The notes beneath the pieces were generated by a model. It ran no database searches. It had not been told where the DNA came from and worked only from the letters and a program-made list of their open reading frames with translations. 64,000 nt of DNA from Acidovorax sp. Leaf191. GTDB taxonomy: Bacteria > Pseudomonadota > Gammaproteobacteria > Burkholderiales > Burkholderiaceae_C. The position numbers and the translations under genes are program-made. The stretch covers positions 743,003 to 807,002 of the forward strand of contig NZ_LMPT01000019.1 of assembly GCF_001424425.1 (NCBI RefSeq), read 5' to 3'. Below are positions 44,073 through 53,214 of the stretch, piece after piece (within the stretch, counting starts at the first letter, position 1; the number at the start of each line of letters is the position of its first letter).

Positions 44073-44953
44073 CGACCGCCGCGCCGCCCGCCACCGCACG
44101 CCCCGCCGCCCACCGCGCGCTGCGCCGGGCCGTGCTGCTGGTGGTCGGCATCGCGCTGTTCGTCGGCTTTGTGTCCCTGGGGACGTGGCAGGTACAGCGG
44201 CGGGTGTGGAAGCTCGATCTCATCGAGCGCGTGGACCAGCGGGTCCATGCCGCACCGGTGCCCCTGCCCCCGGCAAGCGAATGGCCCGGCATCGACGCTG
44301 CGCGCCATGAGTACCTTCCGGTCACCGTCCGCGGCCAATGGCTGCCTGGCAAGACCGTGCTCACCCAGGCCGTGACGGCCCTGGGGTCCGGCTTCTGGGT
44401 CGTCAGCGCCCTGCAGCAGGACGACGGCACCGCGGTGCTGGTGAACCGCGGCTTCATACCGCAAGAGCAGCGCGCCGAGTGGGCCCCGCCTGCCCCCGCG
44501 GCGCCGACCACAACCCCTTTTGCGCCGCCCTCCCGCGTCACCGTGCAGGGCTTGATCCGCATGACCGAGCCCAAGGGCGGCTTCCTGCGCACCAACGACC
44601 CGGCACAGCAACGCTGGTTCTCCCGCGATGTGGCGGCCATTGCGCAGGCCCTGCAGCTGAACCACGCGGCACCCTTTTTCATCGATGCCGGCCTGCCCAC
44701 CGCCGGCACGCGAGCGCTGACCGCCGAGGCCGTCGAGGTGGCAGGCGCCGCTGCAACGGCCAGCACCCCATGGCCCCGCGCAGGCATGACCACCATCCGC
44801 TTTCCGAACAGCCACCTGGTCTACGCCATCACCTGGTACGGCCTGGCCCTGATGGTCGTGGGCGCGGCCTGGCTGGTGGTGCGCTACGAGCGCCGTGCAG
44901 GCCTGAACGGCGGCGGCCCCGCCCACGCAGGCCTGGGCGGCACAGGCCGGTAG
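44069..44953 (+). CDS. SURF1-family oxidase assembly protein
   Basis: A 294-residue protein with an N-terminal membrane helix (~20-40, ending FVSLGTWQVQRR) and a C-terminal one (~255-278; VYAITWYGLALMVVGAAWLV), the SURF1 layout. The VNRGFIPQEQR loop near residue 125-135 is conserved. I take the TTG at 44069, in a TTGA overlap with cyoD, since no ATG fits the family N-terminus. SURF1 normally aids haem a insertion. Here it sits in a quinol-oxidase operon that has no cyoE in the window. Confidence 0.9.
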   Translation: MTTAAPPATARPAAHRALRRAVLLVVGIALFVGFVSLGTWQVQRRVWKLDLIERVDQRVHAAPVPLPPASEWPGIDAARHEYLPVTVRGQWLPGKTVLTQAVTALGSGFWVVSALQQDDGTAVLVNRGFIPQEQRAEWAPPAPAAPTTTPFAPPSRVTVQGLIRMTEPKGGFLRTNDPAQQRWFSRDVAAIAQALQLNHAAPFFIDAGLPTAGTRALTAEAVEVAGAAATASTPWPRAGMTTIRFPNSHLVYAITWYGLALMVVGAAWLVVRYERRAGLNGGGPAHAGLGGTGR

Positions 44954-44965
44954 ACTCCGCCCACC

Positions 44966-46315
44966 ATGCCCCTGCAACGCATCGCGAAAAGCGGTGGACT
45001 CCTGCGCAGCAGCCCGCGCGCTGCCGATGCCGCCGCTGGCATCAAGAACCTGCAGCAGCTCATCCAGCTGCGCTGGATGGCCGTCATCGGCCAGATCTTC
45101 ACCATCGAGGTGGCGCACCACAGCCTGCGGCTGAGCATTCCGCTGGTGCCGATGCTGCTGGTGGTGGCCTGCCTGGCCGTGTTCAACGTGGTCAGCCTGC
45201 TGCGGCTGCGCATGGGCGTGCAGGTGCGCAATGTGGAGGTGTTCCTCGCGCTGCTGGTGGACGTGGCCGTGCTCACCACCCAGCTGTACCTGAGCGGCGG
45301 TACCAGCAACCCGTTCGTCTTCTTGTACCTGCTGCAGATCGCCCTGGGCGCCATCCTGCTGCGCGGCGCCTACATCTGGACCATGGTGGCGATCACGGCC
45401 GTGTGCTTTGGCGCGCTGGCCACCTACCACCTGCCGCTGGAGCTGCCGCAGGACCTGCACCAGGGCCTGTCCAGCCTGTACGTCATCGGGCTGCTGGTGT
45501 GCTTCGTGCTCAACGCCACACTGGTCGTGGTGTTCATCACCCGCATCAACCTGAACCTGCGCGAGCGCGACGCCCGCCTGGCCGCCGCGCGCCGCCGCCG
45601 CGTGGAAGAAGAACACATCGTGCGCATGGGCCTGCTGGCCTCCGGCGCCGCGCACGAGCTGGGCACGCCCCTGTCCACGCTGGCCGTGATCCTGGGCGAC
45701 TGGCAGCACGACGCAGAACTCATGGCCGACCCGGTGCTGCGCGAAGACATCGACGAGATGCGCACCCAGGTGCAGCGCTGCAAGGGCATCGTCAGCGGCA
45801 TCCTGCTGTCGGCCGGCGAGGCGCGCGGCGAGCATTCGGAGCAGACCACCGTGTGCAAGTTCGTGGACGCGCTGGCCGAAGAATGGCGCACCACGCGCTC
45901 CATCCCCGCGTTCTCGTACCGCAACGACTTCGGCGACGACACGCCCATGGTGTCGGACACCACGTTGAAGCAGATGGTTTTCAATGTGCTGGACAATGCA
46001 CGGGACGCCTCGCCCCAGTGGGTGGAACTGCTCATCACCCGCGACGACGCAGCGGAAGCGCCCGCGCTGTGCATCACCGTCAACGACGCAGGCCCCGGCT
46101 TTGCACCCGGCATGCTGGACCACCTGGGCGAGCCCTACCAGTCCACCAAGCAGCGGCCGGGCAGTGGCCTCGGCCTGTACCTGGTGATGAACGTGGCCCG
46201 CACGCTCGGCGGCAGCGTAGCGGCCCGCAACCGCACGGCTGTGGGCGGCGCGCAGGTGAGCATCCGCCTGCCCCTGGCAGCCATCGCGCTGCCCAAGGCG
46301 CACCGCCCCGCCTGA
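44966..46315 (+). CDS. regB: RegB/PrrB-type redox-sensing histidine kinase
   Basis: A 449-residue membrane kinase with about six helices in residues ~35-190. The family's quinone-site motif GGTSNPFVFLYLLQIALGA lies near residues 112-130. The H-box SGAAHELGTPLS carries phospho-acceptor His230, and Asn box DNARDAS and GSGLGLYL follow. RegB senses quinone-pool redox state and phosphorylates RegA. It starts 13 bp after the SURF1 stop, in the cyo run. Confidence 0.93.
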   Translation: MPLQRIAKSGGLLRSSPRAADAAAGIKNLQQLIQLRWMAVIGQIFTIEVAHHSLRLSIPLVPMLLVVACLAVFNVVSLLRLRMGVQVRNVEVFLALLVDVAVLTTQLYLSGGTSNPFVFLYLLQIALGAILLRGAYIWTMVAITAVCFGALATYHLPLELPQDLHQGLSSLYVIGLLVCFVLNATLVVVFITRINLNLRERDARLAAARRRRVEEEHIVRMGLLASGAAHELGTPLSTLAVILGDWQHDAELMADPVLREDIDEMRTQVQRCKGIVSGILLSAGEARGEHSEQTTVCKFVDALAEEWRTTRSIPAFSYRNDFGDDTPMVSDTTLKQMVFNVLDNARDASPQWVELLITRDDAAEAPALCITVNDAGPGFAPGMLDHLGEPYQSTKQRPGSGLGLYLVMNVARTLGGSVAARNRTAVGGAQVSIRLPLAAIALPKAHRPA

Positions 46316-46485
46316 GCGGCAAACACGCCTGCGGCCAGCAGCCACTGCGGCGCGGGAGGACAATGGCGGCTGCACCAGCCAACGCCTCCAGAGCCCGCCC
46401 AGACAAGACCGCAGAGACGCAGACAGACACCACAAAGAAACAAAGAAACAAAGAAAAGAGAGGAAGGACCACCCGGACCACCGCC

Positions 46486-47088
46486 ATGGACACCAGCAGC
46501 CCCCGCAACACCCCCAGCGCCCCCGCCGCCCCACCCGGCGCCAACGCCCAGGCCGCCGACAAGCCCCTGCTGTTGATCGTGGAAGACGACGAGGCCTTTG
46601 CGCGCACGCTGGCCCGCTCCTTCGAGCGGCGCGGCTACCGCGTCCTGCAGGCCGCCAGCCTGCCCGAGGTCGAGGCCGTGCTGACCCAGCACACGCCGGG
46701 CTACGCCGTGGTGGACCTGAAACTCAAGGGAGACGCGTCAGGCCTGGCCTGCGTGCAGAAGCTGCATGCCGCCAGCGCAGGCATGCTCATCGTCGTGCTC
46801 ACCGGCTTTGCCAGCATCGCCACCGCCGTGGAAGCCGTGAAGCTGGGCGCCTGCCACTACCTGGCCAAACCCTCGAACACCGACGACATCGAGGCCGCCT
46901 TCGGCTTGAAGGCGGGCGACACCGAGGTGGATGTGACCAACCGCTCCAGTTCGCTCAAGACGCTGGAGTGGGAGCGGATTCACGAAGTGCTGGCCGAGAC
47001 GGGGTTCAATATCTCGGAGACCGCGCGGCGGTTGGGGATGCACCGCCGCACGCTGGCGCGCAAGCTGGAGAAGCAGCAGGTAAGCTGA
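46486..47088 (+). CDS. regA: RegA/PrrA-type response regulator
   Basis: A 200-residue regulator: an Ala/Pro-rich leader (~1-27), a receiver (~28-145; IVEDDEAF, phospho-acceptor Asp77 in VVDLKLKG, Lys in LAKPS) and a Fis-like helix-turn-helix at the end (NISETARRLGMHRRTLARKL). It controls respiratory and redox genes. The 170-bp gap after regB contains no gene and a purine-rich leader with SD AGGAAGGA. Confidence 0.94.
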   Translation: MDTSSPRNTPSAPAAPPGANAQAADKPLLLIVEDDEAFARTLARSFERRGYRVLQAASLPEVEAVLTQHTPGYAVVDLKLKGDASGLACVQKLHAASAGMLIVVLTGFASIATAVEAVKLGACHYLAKPSNTDDIEAAFGLKAGDTEVDVTNRSSSLKTLEWERIHEVLAETGFNISETARRLGMHRRTLARKLEKQQVS

Positions 47089-47203
47089 ACAAGACGTCTA
47101 CAGTTTCCCGGTCCGTTCTGTCGCCGCGCCGGAACATTGATCAAGGGAGGCCGCGCGGTCATCGCCCGCCCTCCAAGCTGGTGGAGAACATACGGCACGG
47201 GCC

Positions 47204-48280
47204 TTACCGCGCCGGCACCCCACCCTGCCACTGCCCCCAATTCCGCACGATGTGGTCCACCACCCGCGTGCCCACCAGCGCGACGTTCTCCACTGTCTCG
47301 GCAAAGCCCCCTGCCGTCTCCCCCGGCGCAGGGTCCAGGTGCTGCAGCGTGGTCTCGTTCGGGTTGCCCTGGTCAAAATTGACCGCCCCGCGCAGGCTCA
47401 TGATCCGGTCGGTGCCATGGGTGCGCTTGACCACCAGGGCAATGGCGGCGGCCTCCATCTCGGTGATCACATAGTCATCGGCGCCGTAGAGCTTGGCGAT
47501 GTACTGGGCTTGCTTGGACATGCCGGGGCCGTGGAAGAACGTGTCGCCCGTCATGTGGGTGCCGCTGGTCACGGCGGGGCTGCGGCGGGCCGCTGCGTCG
47601 GGGTAGCGCAGGCGGTAGGTGCGGGCGCTGTCCGAGTCCTGGAGGGGCATGTCCACCGTGAGGTTCATGGCCCAGTCCACCAGCAGTGGGTTCAGCTGAA
47701 AGCGGCGGTATTCCTCGTAGCCCTTGCGCGGCATGAAGGTGGGGGCGCCGGGGGTGTTCTCTTCAGGCGCCCAGCGGTGGCCCAGGTCGTAGTCCACGAG
47801 CCAGGTGCCCCAGCTCACATCGGCGATGGTGCCGCGCTGCGGCGGTGTGCCGGCCACGCCGGAGATCACGTAGTACGACTGCGCGAAGTCGAACTTCGGG
47901 TTCAGCAGGATGGCCTGCATGGACGATGACGAGTTGACCTTGCCCATGCCCAGCACGGCACCGCACACGCCGTCGGCATTGCAGTACACGGGACCCAGCG
48001 CGCCGGGCACGGTGATGGGGGTGGCGTCCTTCCAGTACCGCTCGTACCAGTGCTGGAACTCGCCCGCGCGGTCGCCGGTGTTCTTGCCGATCTCGAACAT
48101 GGCGGCGACGAAGACCTTCACGCGGATGGGGGCGCTCCCCGCATGGGCGCCGGTGGTGGCAGACGAAGGGGGCGCGCTTGCGCAGCCTGCCAGGGTGGTA
48201 GCGGCCAGAACCGACACCAGCCAGCGCGTGGGCTGGAAAGATAGGCGGGAGGAGAGCGAGAACAGGGAGAAGGAGCGCAT
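47204..48280 (-). CDS. NUP-family ('purine nucleoside permease') lipoprotein
   Basis: A 358-residue exported protein. The signal peptide ends in a lipobox (TTLAGC, near residue 33). The body begins IRVKVFVAAMFEIG and has VYCNADGVCGAVLGMGKVN, YYVISGVAGTPPQRGTI and ITEMEAAAIALV. The last motif resembles the ribose-binding EMEA of nucleoside phosphorylases. No membrane helix apart from the signal is seen, so 'permease' seems wrong. A periplasmic nucleoside-binding or nucleosidase role is more likely. Start MRSFSLFS at 48280. Confidence 0.85.
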   Translation of the reverse strand: MRSFSLFSLSSRLSFQPTRWLVSVLAATTLAGCASAPPSSATTGAHAGSAPIRVKVFVAAMFEIGKNTGDRAGEFQHWYERYWKDATPITVPGALGPVYCNADGVCGAVLGMGKVNSSSSMQAILLNPKFDFAQSYYVISGVAGTPPQRGTIADVSWGTWLVDYDLGHRWAPEENTPGAPTFMPRKGYEEYRRFQLNPLLVDWAMNLTVDMPLQDSDSARTYRLRYPDAAARRSPAVTSGTHMTGDTFFHGPGMSKQAQYIAKLYGADDYVITEMEAAAIALVVKRTHGTDRIMSLRGAVNFDQGNPNETTLQHLDPAPGETAGGFAETVENVALVGTRVVDHIVRNWGQWQGGVPAR

Positions 48281-48442
48281 CGAAGACACCTTGGCAAGAA
48301 AAAAGAACGTTGCCGCGCCGGGTTCGGCACGCACATGGATGCTGCAAGCAAGCAATCAACAAAGCAGGCCACCCGGCAGCGCAAGAAATGCGCCATTGTG
48401 CGCCGCGATGCGACGGCATTGCCGTGCTGGTGCAGTGTGTGA

Positions 48443-48886
48443 TCAGCGGGGCCGGTAGCGCTGGAGCAGGGCTGCAATCGCCTTGCCGTCTTCGTCCTGG
48501 CGGCGCTCTGCACGCATGCGGGCGGTGTGGCCCATCCAACCCGTGATGTCGGGGTCGGCACCATGGGCGAGCAGCAGTTCCACCATTTCGGGGTATCCGC
48601 GCCGCACCGCCAGGCACAGCGGGGTCTCGCCAATCGTGGGCTCGTCGTTGGCATTGACAACCGCGCCCTGCTGGATCAGCCACTCTGCCGCGCGGTAGTG
48701 GTCGCCCTCCACCGCGTAGTGCAGCGGGGTGCGGCCCAGGTCGTCGAAGGTGTGCAGCGCATGGCCGTCTGCGGCGACAAGGCGGCGCATTTCGTCGCAG
48801 TTGCCTTCGGCGGCGGCGCGGTGCAGGCGTTCGCGCTCGAACCAGGCGTCGTCTTGGTCGTGGTCGTTGTGGTTCAGGTGGCCCAT
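48443..48886 (-). CDS. Ankyrin-repeat protein
   Basis: A 147-residue cytoplasmic protein with three to four ankyrin repeats (LHRAAAEGNCDEMRRLVA; GRTPLHYAVEGDHYRAAEWL; GETPLCLAVRRGYPEMVELL). These act as protein-binding surfaces. Start at MGHLNHNDHDQDD (48886). It is divergent from the TetR gene and shares the operator region, so it could be a regulated target. Confidence 0.88.
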   Translation of the reverse strand: MGHLNHNDHDQDDAWFERERLHRAAAEGNCDEMRRLVAADGHALHTFDDLGRTPLHYAVEGDHYRAAEWLIQQGAVVNANDEPTIGETPLCLAVRRGYPEMVELLLAHGADPDITGWMGHTARMRAERRQDEDGKAIAALLQRYRPR

Positions 48887-48942
48887 GGTGAAGCGTACCG
48901 GGTGAACGGGGGTGTGCTGGCACTCCATTGAGGGCAAGCCCT

Positions 48943-48970
48943 AATGCATGTGAATTAATTCAAATGCATT
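48943..48970. promoter_or_regulatory. 28-bp near-perfect palindrome, likely TetR operator
   Basis: AATGCATGTGAATT joined to AATTCAAATGCATT. It is symmetric about 48956/48957, with only one mismatched pair (positions 8 and 21). It lies 10 bp before the TetR start and 57 bp from the divergent ankyrin gene start, so one bound dimer pair could control both. Confidence 0.75.
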
Positions 48971-48979
48971 ATCCACCCC

Positions 48980-49660
48980 ATGAACTCCGTCCTTGTCTCG
49001 GCTGTTACCGATCTGCCAGCCCCATCCGCCACCGACCCGCAAGCCACCCGCACCCGCCTGATCGAAGAGGCCCTGCAGCTCATGGCGCGCGAGGGGATGA
49101 ATGCGGTGTCGCTGCGGCGCATCGTGATCGCGGCGGGGGCGCAGAACCCTTCGGCGCTGCACTACCACTTTGGTGGGCGTGATGAGTTGGTGGCGGCCAT
49201 TGCCAGCTATCTGCAGCAGTGGCTGGAACCCCGGGCCTGTGCGCGGCTGCAGGCCCTGGAGGGCCAGGCGCAGCCCTACACCGTGCGCGATGTGGTGGAG
49301 GCCGCCTTCGGCCCTGTGATCGCCATGCTGAGCGCGCCCGCGCTGGGGCGCGATGCGGTCAACTTCATCGGGCGGCTGGGGTGGGACTATGGCGAGAAGG
49401 GGCAGGAGATCTCGGCCGCCCTGCACCGCCGCACGCTGGAGCTGACGCTGGCGCTGCTGCAAACGCTGATGCCCGCCGTGGGGCGCGAGACGATCCAGTT
49501 CCGCCTGCTGCTGACCATGAACGCCGTGTACTACGGCATCTCGTACCGCAGCTACATGCGGCGATCGCCCTTTGGTGCCATGGACCTGTCGATGCCCGGC
49601 AGCGAGGCGCGCGAGCAAGAAGAATTCCTCGACTACCTGGTGGCGGGGTTGAGCGGCTAA
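48980..49660 (+). CDS. TetR-family transcriptional regulator
   Basis: A 226-residue repressor-type protein. The N-terminal helix-turn-helix (~24-70; TRTRLIEEALQLMAREGMNA, then LHYHFGGRDELV) is standard TetR. The remainder is a helical ligand domain of unknown specificity. It lies directly after the 28-bp palindrome, suggesting autoregulation, and upstream of two exported hydrolases in the same direction. Confidence 0.92.
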   Translation: MNSVLVSAVTDLPAPSATDPQATRTRLIEEALQLMAREGMNAVSLRRIVIAAGAQNPSALHYHFGGRDELVAAIASYLQQWLEPRACARLQALEGQAQPYTVRDVVEAAFGPVIAMLSAPALGRDAVNFIGRLGWDYGEKGQEISAALHRRTLELTLALLQTLMPAVGRETIQFRLLLTMNAVYYGISYRSYMRRSPFGAMDLSMPGSEAREQEEFLDYLVAGLSG

Positions 49661-49866
49661 CAAAACCTCCCTGGCGCCGTTGCGCTGCCCTGCAGTACGG
49701 GCAGCACTGTCTGCGGCACAAGCGCCTGGCCAGAGAGGCTTTCTTACCGCTTTGACCCCCCTGTGATGAACCACGCGTGTGCGTTGCCTGGGCAACGCAC
49801 CTGCAGCGCCAGCCTGCGCCCATTTTTTTCTTGCCAGTTTCAACCACCACCACGGAGACAGCAACG

Positions 49867-51756
49867 ATGACAAAGAACCAATGCAACAGCACCACCCCTG
49901 CCCGGCCCGGCATGCCCGCGCGCCGCACCCTGCTGGGCTTGGCCCTGGCCACCGCCCTCACCGCCCTCACCGCCTGCGGCGGTGGCGGGCAGGCGCTGGT
50001 GAATGGCGGTGTCACCACCACGGGTGATTTCACCATCAGCACGCACGAGCTGGCCAGCCGCGCCAAGGCGGCGCACACACCCGGCACGGCAGGCGTCACG
50101 GTAGCACCGGGCAGCAAGCTGGCCACGCAGTTCGGCGCGGCGGGGCCGGACCTCAACCGGGTGCGCTACACGCGCTACGGGCTGGCGGCCAATGCCGGCA
50201 AGCCGGTGGATGCGGTGCTGGTGGCCATGCCGGGCACCCTGGCCGCGTCGCACAGCTACCTCATCCTGGCCGAGAACCTGGTGCGCCGCATGTGGGCCGA
50301 CCACCAGGCGGTGGTAGAGGTGTGGGGCGTGGACCGCCGGTCCGTGGCGCTGCAGGACATGGAAGGCCTGCAGACAGCAGAGCGCGAGCGCGATGCGGCG
50401 CTGGGCCTGAATTTTCTGTACGGTGGCGAGCTAGGGCTGCCGCTGCCGGCCCAACTGGCGCGGCGCGCGGTGTTCCATGAAAGCCGCGAGATCCCCTTCC
50501 TCGCGGACTGGACGCCGCAGGTGCATTCGCTGGACCTGGACGCGGTGGTGACGCAGGCGCACACGGTGGCGCGCCATGGCAATGTCTTCTTGGGCGGGCA
50601 TTCGGCGGGCACGGGCTTTGTGGCGCGCTATGCGGCCACGGACTTCAACCTCACGGGCACGGGGCCAGCGCAACCGGGCTACGCCAAGCTCCGGGGGCTG
50701 GTGCTGTTCGAGGGGCCGGGCGGTGCGCTGGCAACGAGCGCGCCCACGGCGGCGCAGCTCGATGCAGTGGTGCGCGCGGCCGATGGCGGGCTGTATGCAG
50801 CGGTGGCCTCGGGCGCCGAGCCTGGCTTTGTCTCGCGCCCCGGCCTCACGCCGCGCGTGAGCGCATCGACCGAGATCGCGGGCATGCAGATGGCCTTCGA
50901 AGGCACCATCAACGGCACGCAGGCGCTGCTGCAGGCAGACCAGGGGGGCCTGGCCGGCAACAACGTCTACAACCGCGTGGCGGACTTCACCAAGCGCGAC
51001 TTCCCGGTCACGGCGGGTGCGGCCATCGGCACCTTCATGGACGACGACAACCTGCAGCGCACAGTGTTCTATTCGGTGTCGATGGGCGCCCTGGGCCCGG
51101 CGCGCGCTGATGGCCTGCGCACCTGGCTGGACAATACCGACCCACTGCCACCCGCAGCGTTCCGCGACTTCGGCCCGCAGCCGGCCACGCTGGTGGCCAA
51201 CCCACCCGCCTGGGGCAAGGAGGTGGAGCCCACCAACCTCCAACGCCTGTCGCGCGCGCTGTACCTGGGCAACACCACCTACAGCGACTGGTACTACCCC
51301 AGCTCAGGCCTACTGCTCGCCAATGCCGAGGGCAGCGGAGGCGCCAACCTGGGGCTGGACACCAGCGCGCTGTCGCTGCCCGTGGCCCAGGGCGGACGCG
51401 GCCGCGCCGACATCGTGAACCAGACGCAGGCCAGGAAGATCGACATCCCCGTCATCGCCTTCGGCGGCACGAATGGCCTCACGCCCGTGGCCGGCATATG
51501 GCGCGGCTTTGCCGAGGCCATTGCGCCCTGCGCCGCAGCCAGTTGCAAGGCCGGCATGGCGCGCACGCCCGCCGGCCAGCCCACGCTGGTCGCCAACCGC
51601 CAGTACGGCGGGGTGGAGGGCGGCTTCGAGGTGCACATGAGCGAGGGCTATTCGCACGTGGACATCGTGACGGGCGACGACAATGCGACGAACAACGTGA
51701 TCCGGCCGCTGGCGGCGTTCCTGCAGCGCAACGCGAGCGCCGGGGGTGCCAAGTGA
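49867..51756 (+). CDS. Exported alpha/beta-hydrolase lipoprotein
   Basis: A 629-residue protein with a signal peptide and lipobox (LTALTACGGGG near residue 37). The nucleophile elbow GGHSAGTGF carries Ser246. A late HMSEGYSHVD supplies a probable catalytic His near residue 600. The middle region is unfamiliar. It may be an outer-membrane or periplasmic esterase. The stop overlaps the next start (TGATG), so it works with the second hydrolase. The substrate is unknown; the TetR gene upstream is a candidate regulator. Confidence 0.8.
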   Translation: MTKNQCNSTTPARPGMPARRTLLGLALATALTALTACGGGGQALVNGGVTTTGDFTISTHELASRAKAAHTPGTAGVTVAPGSKLATQFGAAGPDLNRVRYTRYGLAANAGKPVDAVLVAMPGTLAASHSYLILAENLVRRMWADHQAVVEVWGVDRRSVALQDMEGLQTAERERDAALGLNFLYGGELGLPLPAQLARRAVFHESREIPFLADWTPQVHSLDLDAVVTQAHTVARHGNVFLGGHSAGTGFVARYAATDFNLTGTGPAQPGYAKLRGLVLFEGPGGALATSAPTAAQLDAVVRAADGGLYAAVASGAEPGFVSRPGLTPRVSASTEIAGMQMAFEGTINGTQALLQADQGGLAGNNVYNRVADFTKRDFPVTAGAAIGTFMDDDNLQRTVFYSVSMGALGPARADGLRTWLDNTDPLPPAAFRDFGPQPATLVANPPAWGKEVEPTNLQRLSRALYLGNTTYSDWYYPSSGLLLANAEGSGGANLGLDTSALSLPVAQGGRGRADIVNQTQARKIDIPVIAFGGTNGLTPVAGIWRGFAEAIAPCAAASCKAGMARTPAGQPTLVANRQYGGVEGGFEVHMSEGYSHVDIVTGDDNATNNVIRPLAAFLQRNASAGGAK

Positions 51757-53123
51757 TGCGCAGCAGTTGCCTTGCCGCCGCAGCGCTGCTGGCCCTGGGC
51801 AGCCTGGGCGCCACGGCCCATGCGGCAGAGCCCGCGCCGCTGGACTGCCTGGGCCCGGTGCAGCACGAATTGCCCGCACCCGGCTCGGCCGAGTGGCAGC
51901 AGCGCGATGCCGACAACATGGCCTGCGCGCGCCAGCGCATCGACGACTTTGCGCAGCAGCCCGCCGCGCTGTTCACAACCGGCAAGACGCCCGCGCTCGA
52001 CGCCTACCGCAACCCGGCCAGCCATGCCAACACACGCTTTCGGTACACCGAGGCGAGCACGCCCTCCGCATCGGGCAAGCCGATTGCGGTGGAGATCTAC
52101 CGGCCCTGCGCTGCGGGCACCTGCACCGGCATGCCGGCCGGGCTCAAGACCTTCGAGCCGCCCTACCCTGCGGTGGTGATCGTGCACGGGGGCTACAGCT
52201 CCAAGCGGCTGCACCGCTCGGCCGCGCAGGTGCTGGCCGAGGCCGGCTACATGACGATTGCGCTGGAGACCACGGCCCCCATGGGCACGCACGGGCCCGA
52301 TGCGCAGAGCGTGGTGGACTGGGTGTTTGCCACGCCCAAGGCGCCGGTAGCAGTCGCCAACTTGTTCCCGCACTGGGAGCAGCTCGACACGCGCATGGTG
52401 GGCATTGCCGGCCACTCGCAGGGCGGCAGCACGGCCAGCCTGATCGGCCAGGCGGACAAACGCATCCGCGCCATCGTGGCCTGGGACAACCTCACCGCGC
52501 TGAAGACCGGCTGGGTGGACAAGATCGGCATGGACCCACCGGCCGACCTGGCCCTGCGCACGCCGGCGCTGGGCATTGGGGCGGACTATTACTTCAAGGT
52601 GGTGCCCACCACCGAAGCGCCCGAGCCCGCCAAGGCCAACACCCAGGGAGGCCGGGGCCGCGGCGCCGAGCCCCACCCCAAGGACCCGGGCTACCAGGAG
52701 CTGAAGGCCGCCGGAGTGGACACCATGCTGGTGGTGCTGCGCGCAGGCACGCACCTGGACTTCTCGCTCTTCGGCGGGCCGGCCAGCCGGTATGGCGAGA
52801 GTGTCATCAACTACTACACCCTGGCCTGGTTCGACCGCTACCTGAAGGGAGCGCACGACCCGGCGCTGGCGGCCGATGCGTTCCGGCGCCTCACGGCCCC
52901 AACCTTCGACGACTCGGCCGACCGGCACAACATCAGCCAGGGGCTGTACGACAAGGCCGCCGCGGGCGATTCGGTCTTGAAGGGCAACCGGCCCTACCTG
53001 GTGGCCGGCACGCCGGTGCGTGACCGGCTGTCGTTCTATTTCCAGTCGCGCTGCGCTATCACCCGGCCGGGCAGCACGGTGCGGGTGGGGTCGGAGGACA
53101 TGCGGGCGACGGGCTGCCGGTGA
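51756..53123 (+). CDS. Exported alpha/beta hydrolase (dienelactone-hydrolase/lipase-like)
   Basis: A 455-residue secreted hydrolase. Signal peptide with ATAHAAEP cleavage near residue 23. VVIVHGGYSSKR forms the oxyanion region, GIAGHSQGGS holds Ser221 and RAGTHLDFSLFGG near residue 335 the His. Several Cys pairs suggest periplasmic disulphides. Co-translated with the lipoprotein hydrolase before it. It resembles platelet-activating-factor acetylhydrolase/lipase-type enzymes, but the ester substrate is unknown. Confidence 0.82.
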   Translation: MRSSCLAAAALLALGSLGATAHAAEPAPLDCLGPVQHELPAPGSAEWQQRDADNMACARQRIDDFAQQPAALFTTGKTPALDAYRNPASHANTRFRYTEASTPSASGKPIAVEIYRPCAAGTCTGMPAGLKTFEPPYPAVVIVHGGYSSKRLHRSAAQVLAEAGYMTIALETTAPMGTHGPDAQSVVDWVFATPKAPVAVANLFPHWEQLDTRMVGIAGHSQGGSTASLIGQADKRIRAIVAWDNLTALKTGWVDKIGMDPPADLALRTPALGIGADYYFKVVPTTEAPEPAKANTQGGRGRGAEPHPKDPGYQELKAAGVDTMLVVLRAGTHLDFSLFGGPASRYGESVINYYTLAWFDRYLKGAHDPALAADAFRRLTAPTFDDSADRHNISQGLYDKAAAGDSVLKGNRPYLVAGTPVRDRLSFYFQSRCAITRPGSTVRVGSEDMRATGCR

Positions 53124-53214
53124 CCGGTGCGGCGGGCCTGCAGCGCTGCAGGGGCTTGCGGCGCAGCTTGCCGCCAGTCAGGGACAATGGCACCCCGCCC
53201 CGCTCACCGACTCC

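Noticed and set aside
44338-46485. A plus-strand frame running from within SURF1 into regA
   Set aside because: Only the last 200 codons (from 46486) encode RegA. The upstream part is an out-of-frame reading of SURF1 and regB.
43169-46534. A minus-strand open frame of 1121 codons
   Set aside because: It overlaps cyoC, cyoD, SURF1 and regB on the other strand. Its composition (His, Gly, Ala, Arg and Gln-rich) is typical of antisense reading of GC-rich genes and no domain is seen.
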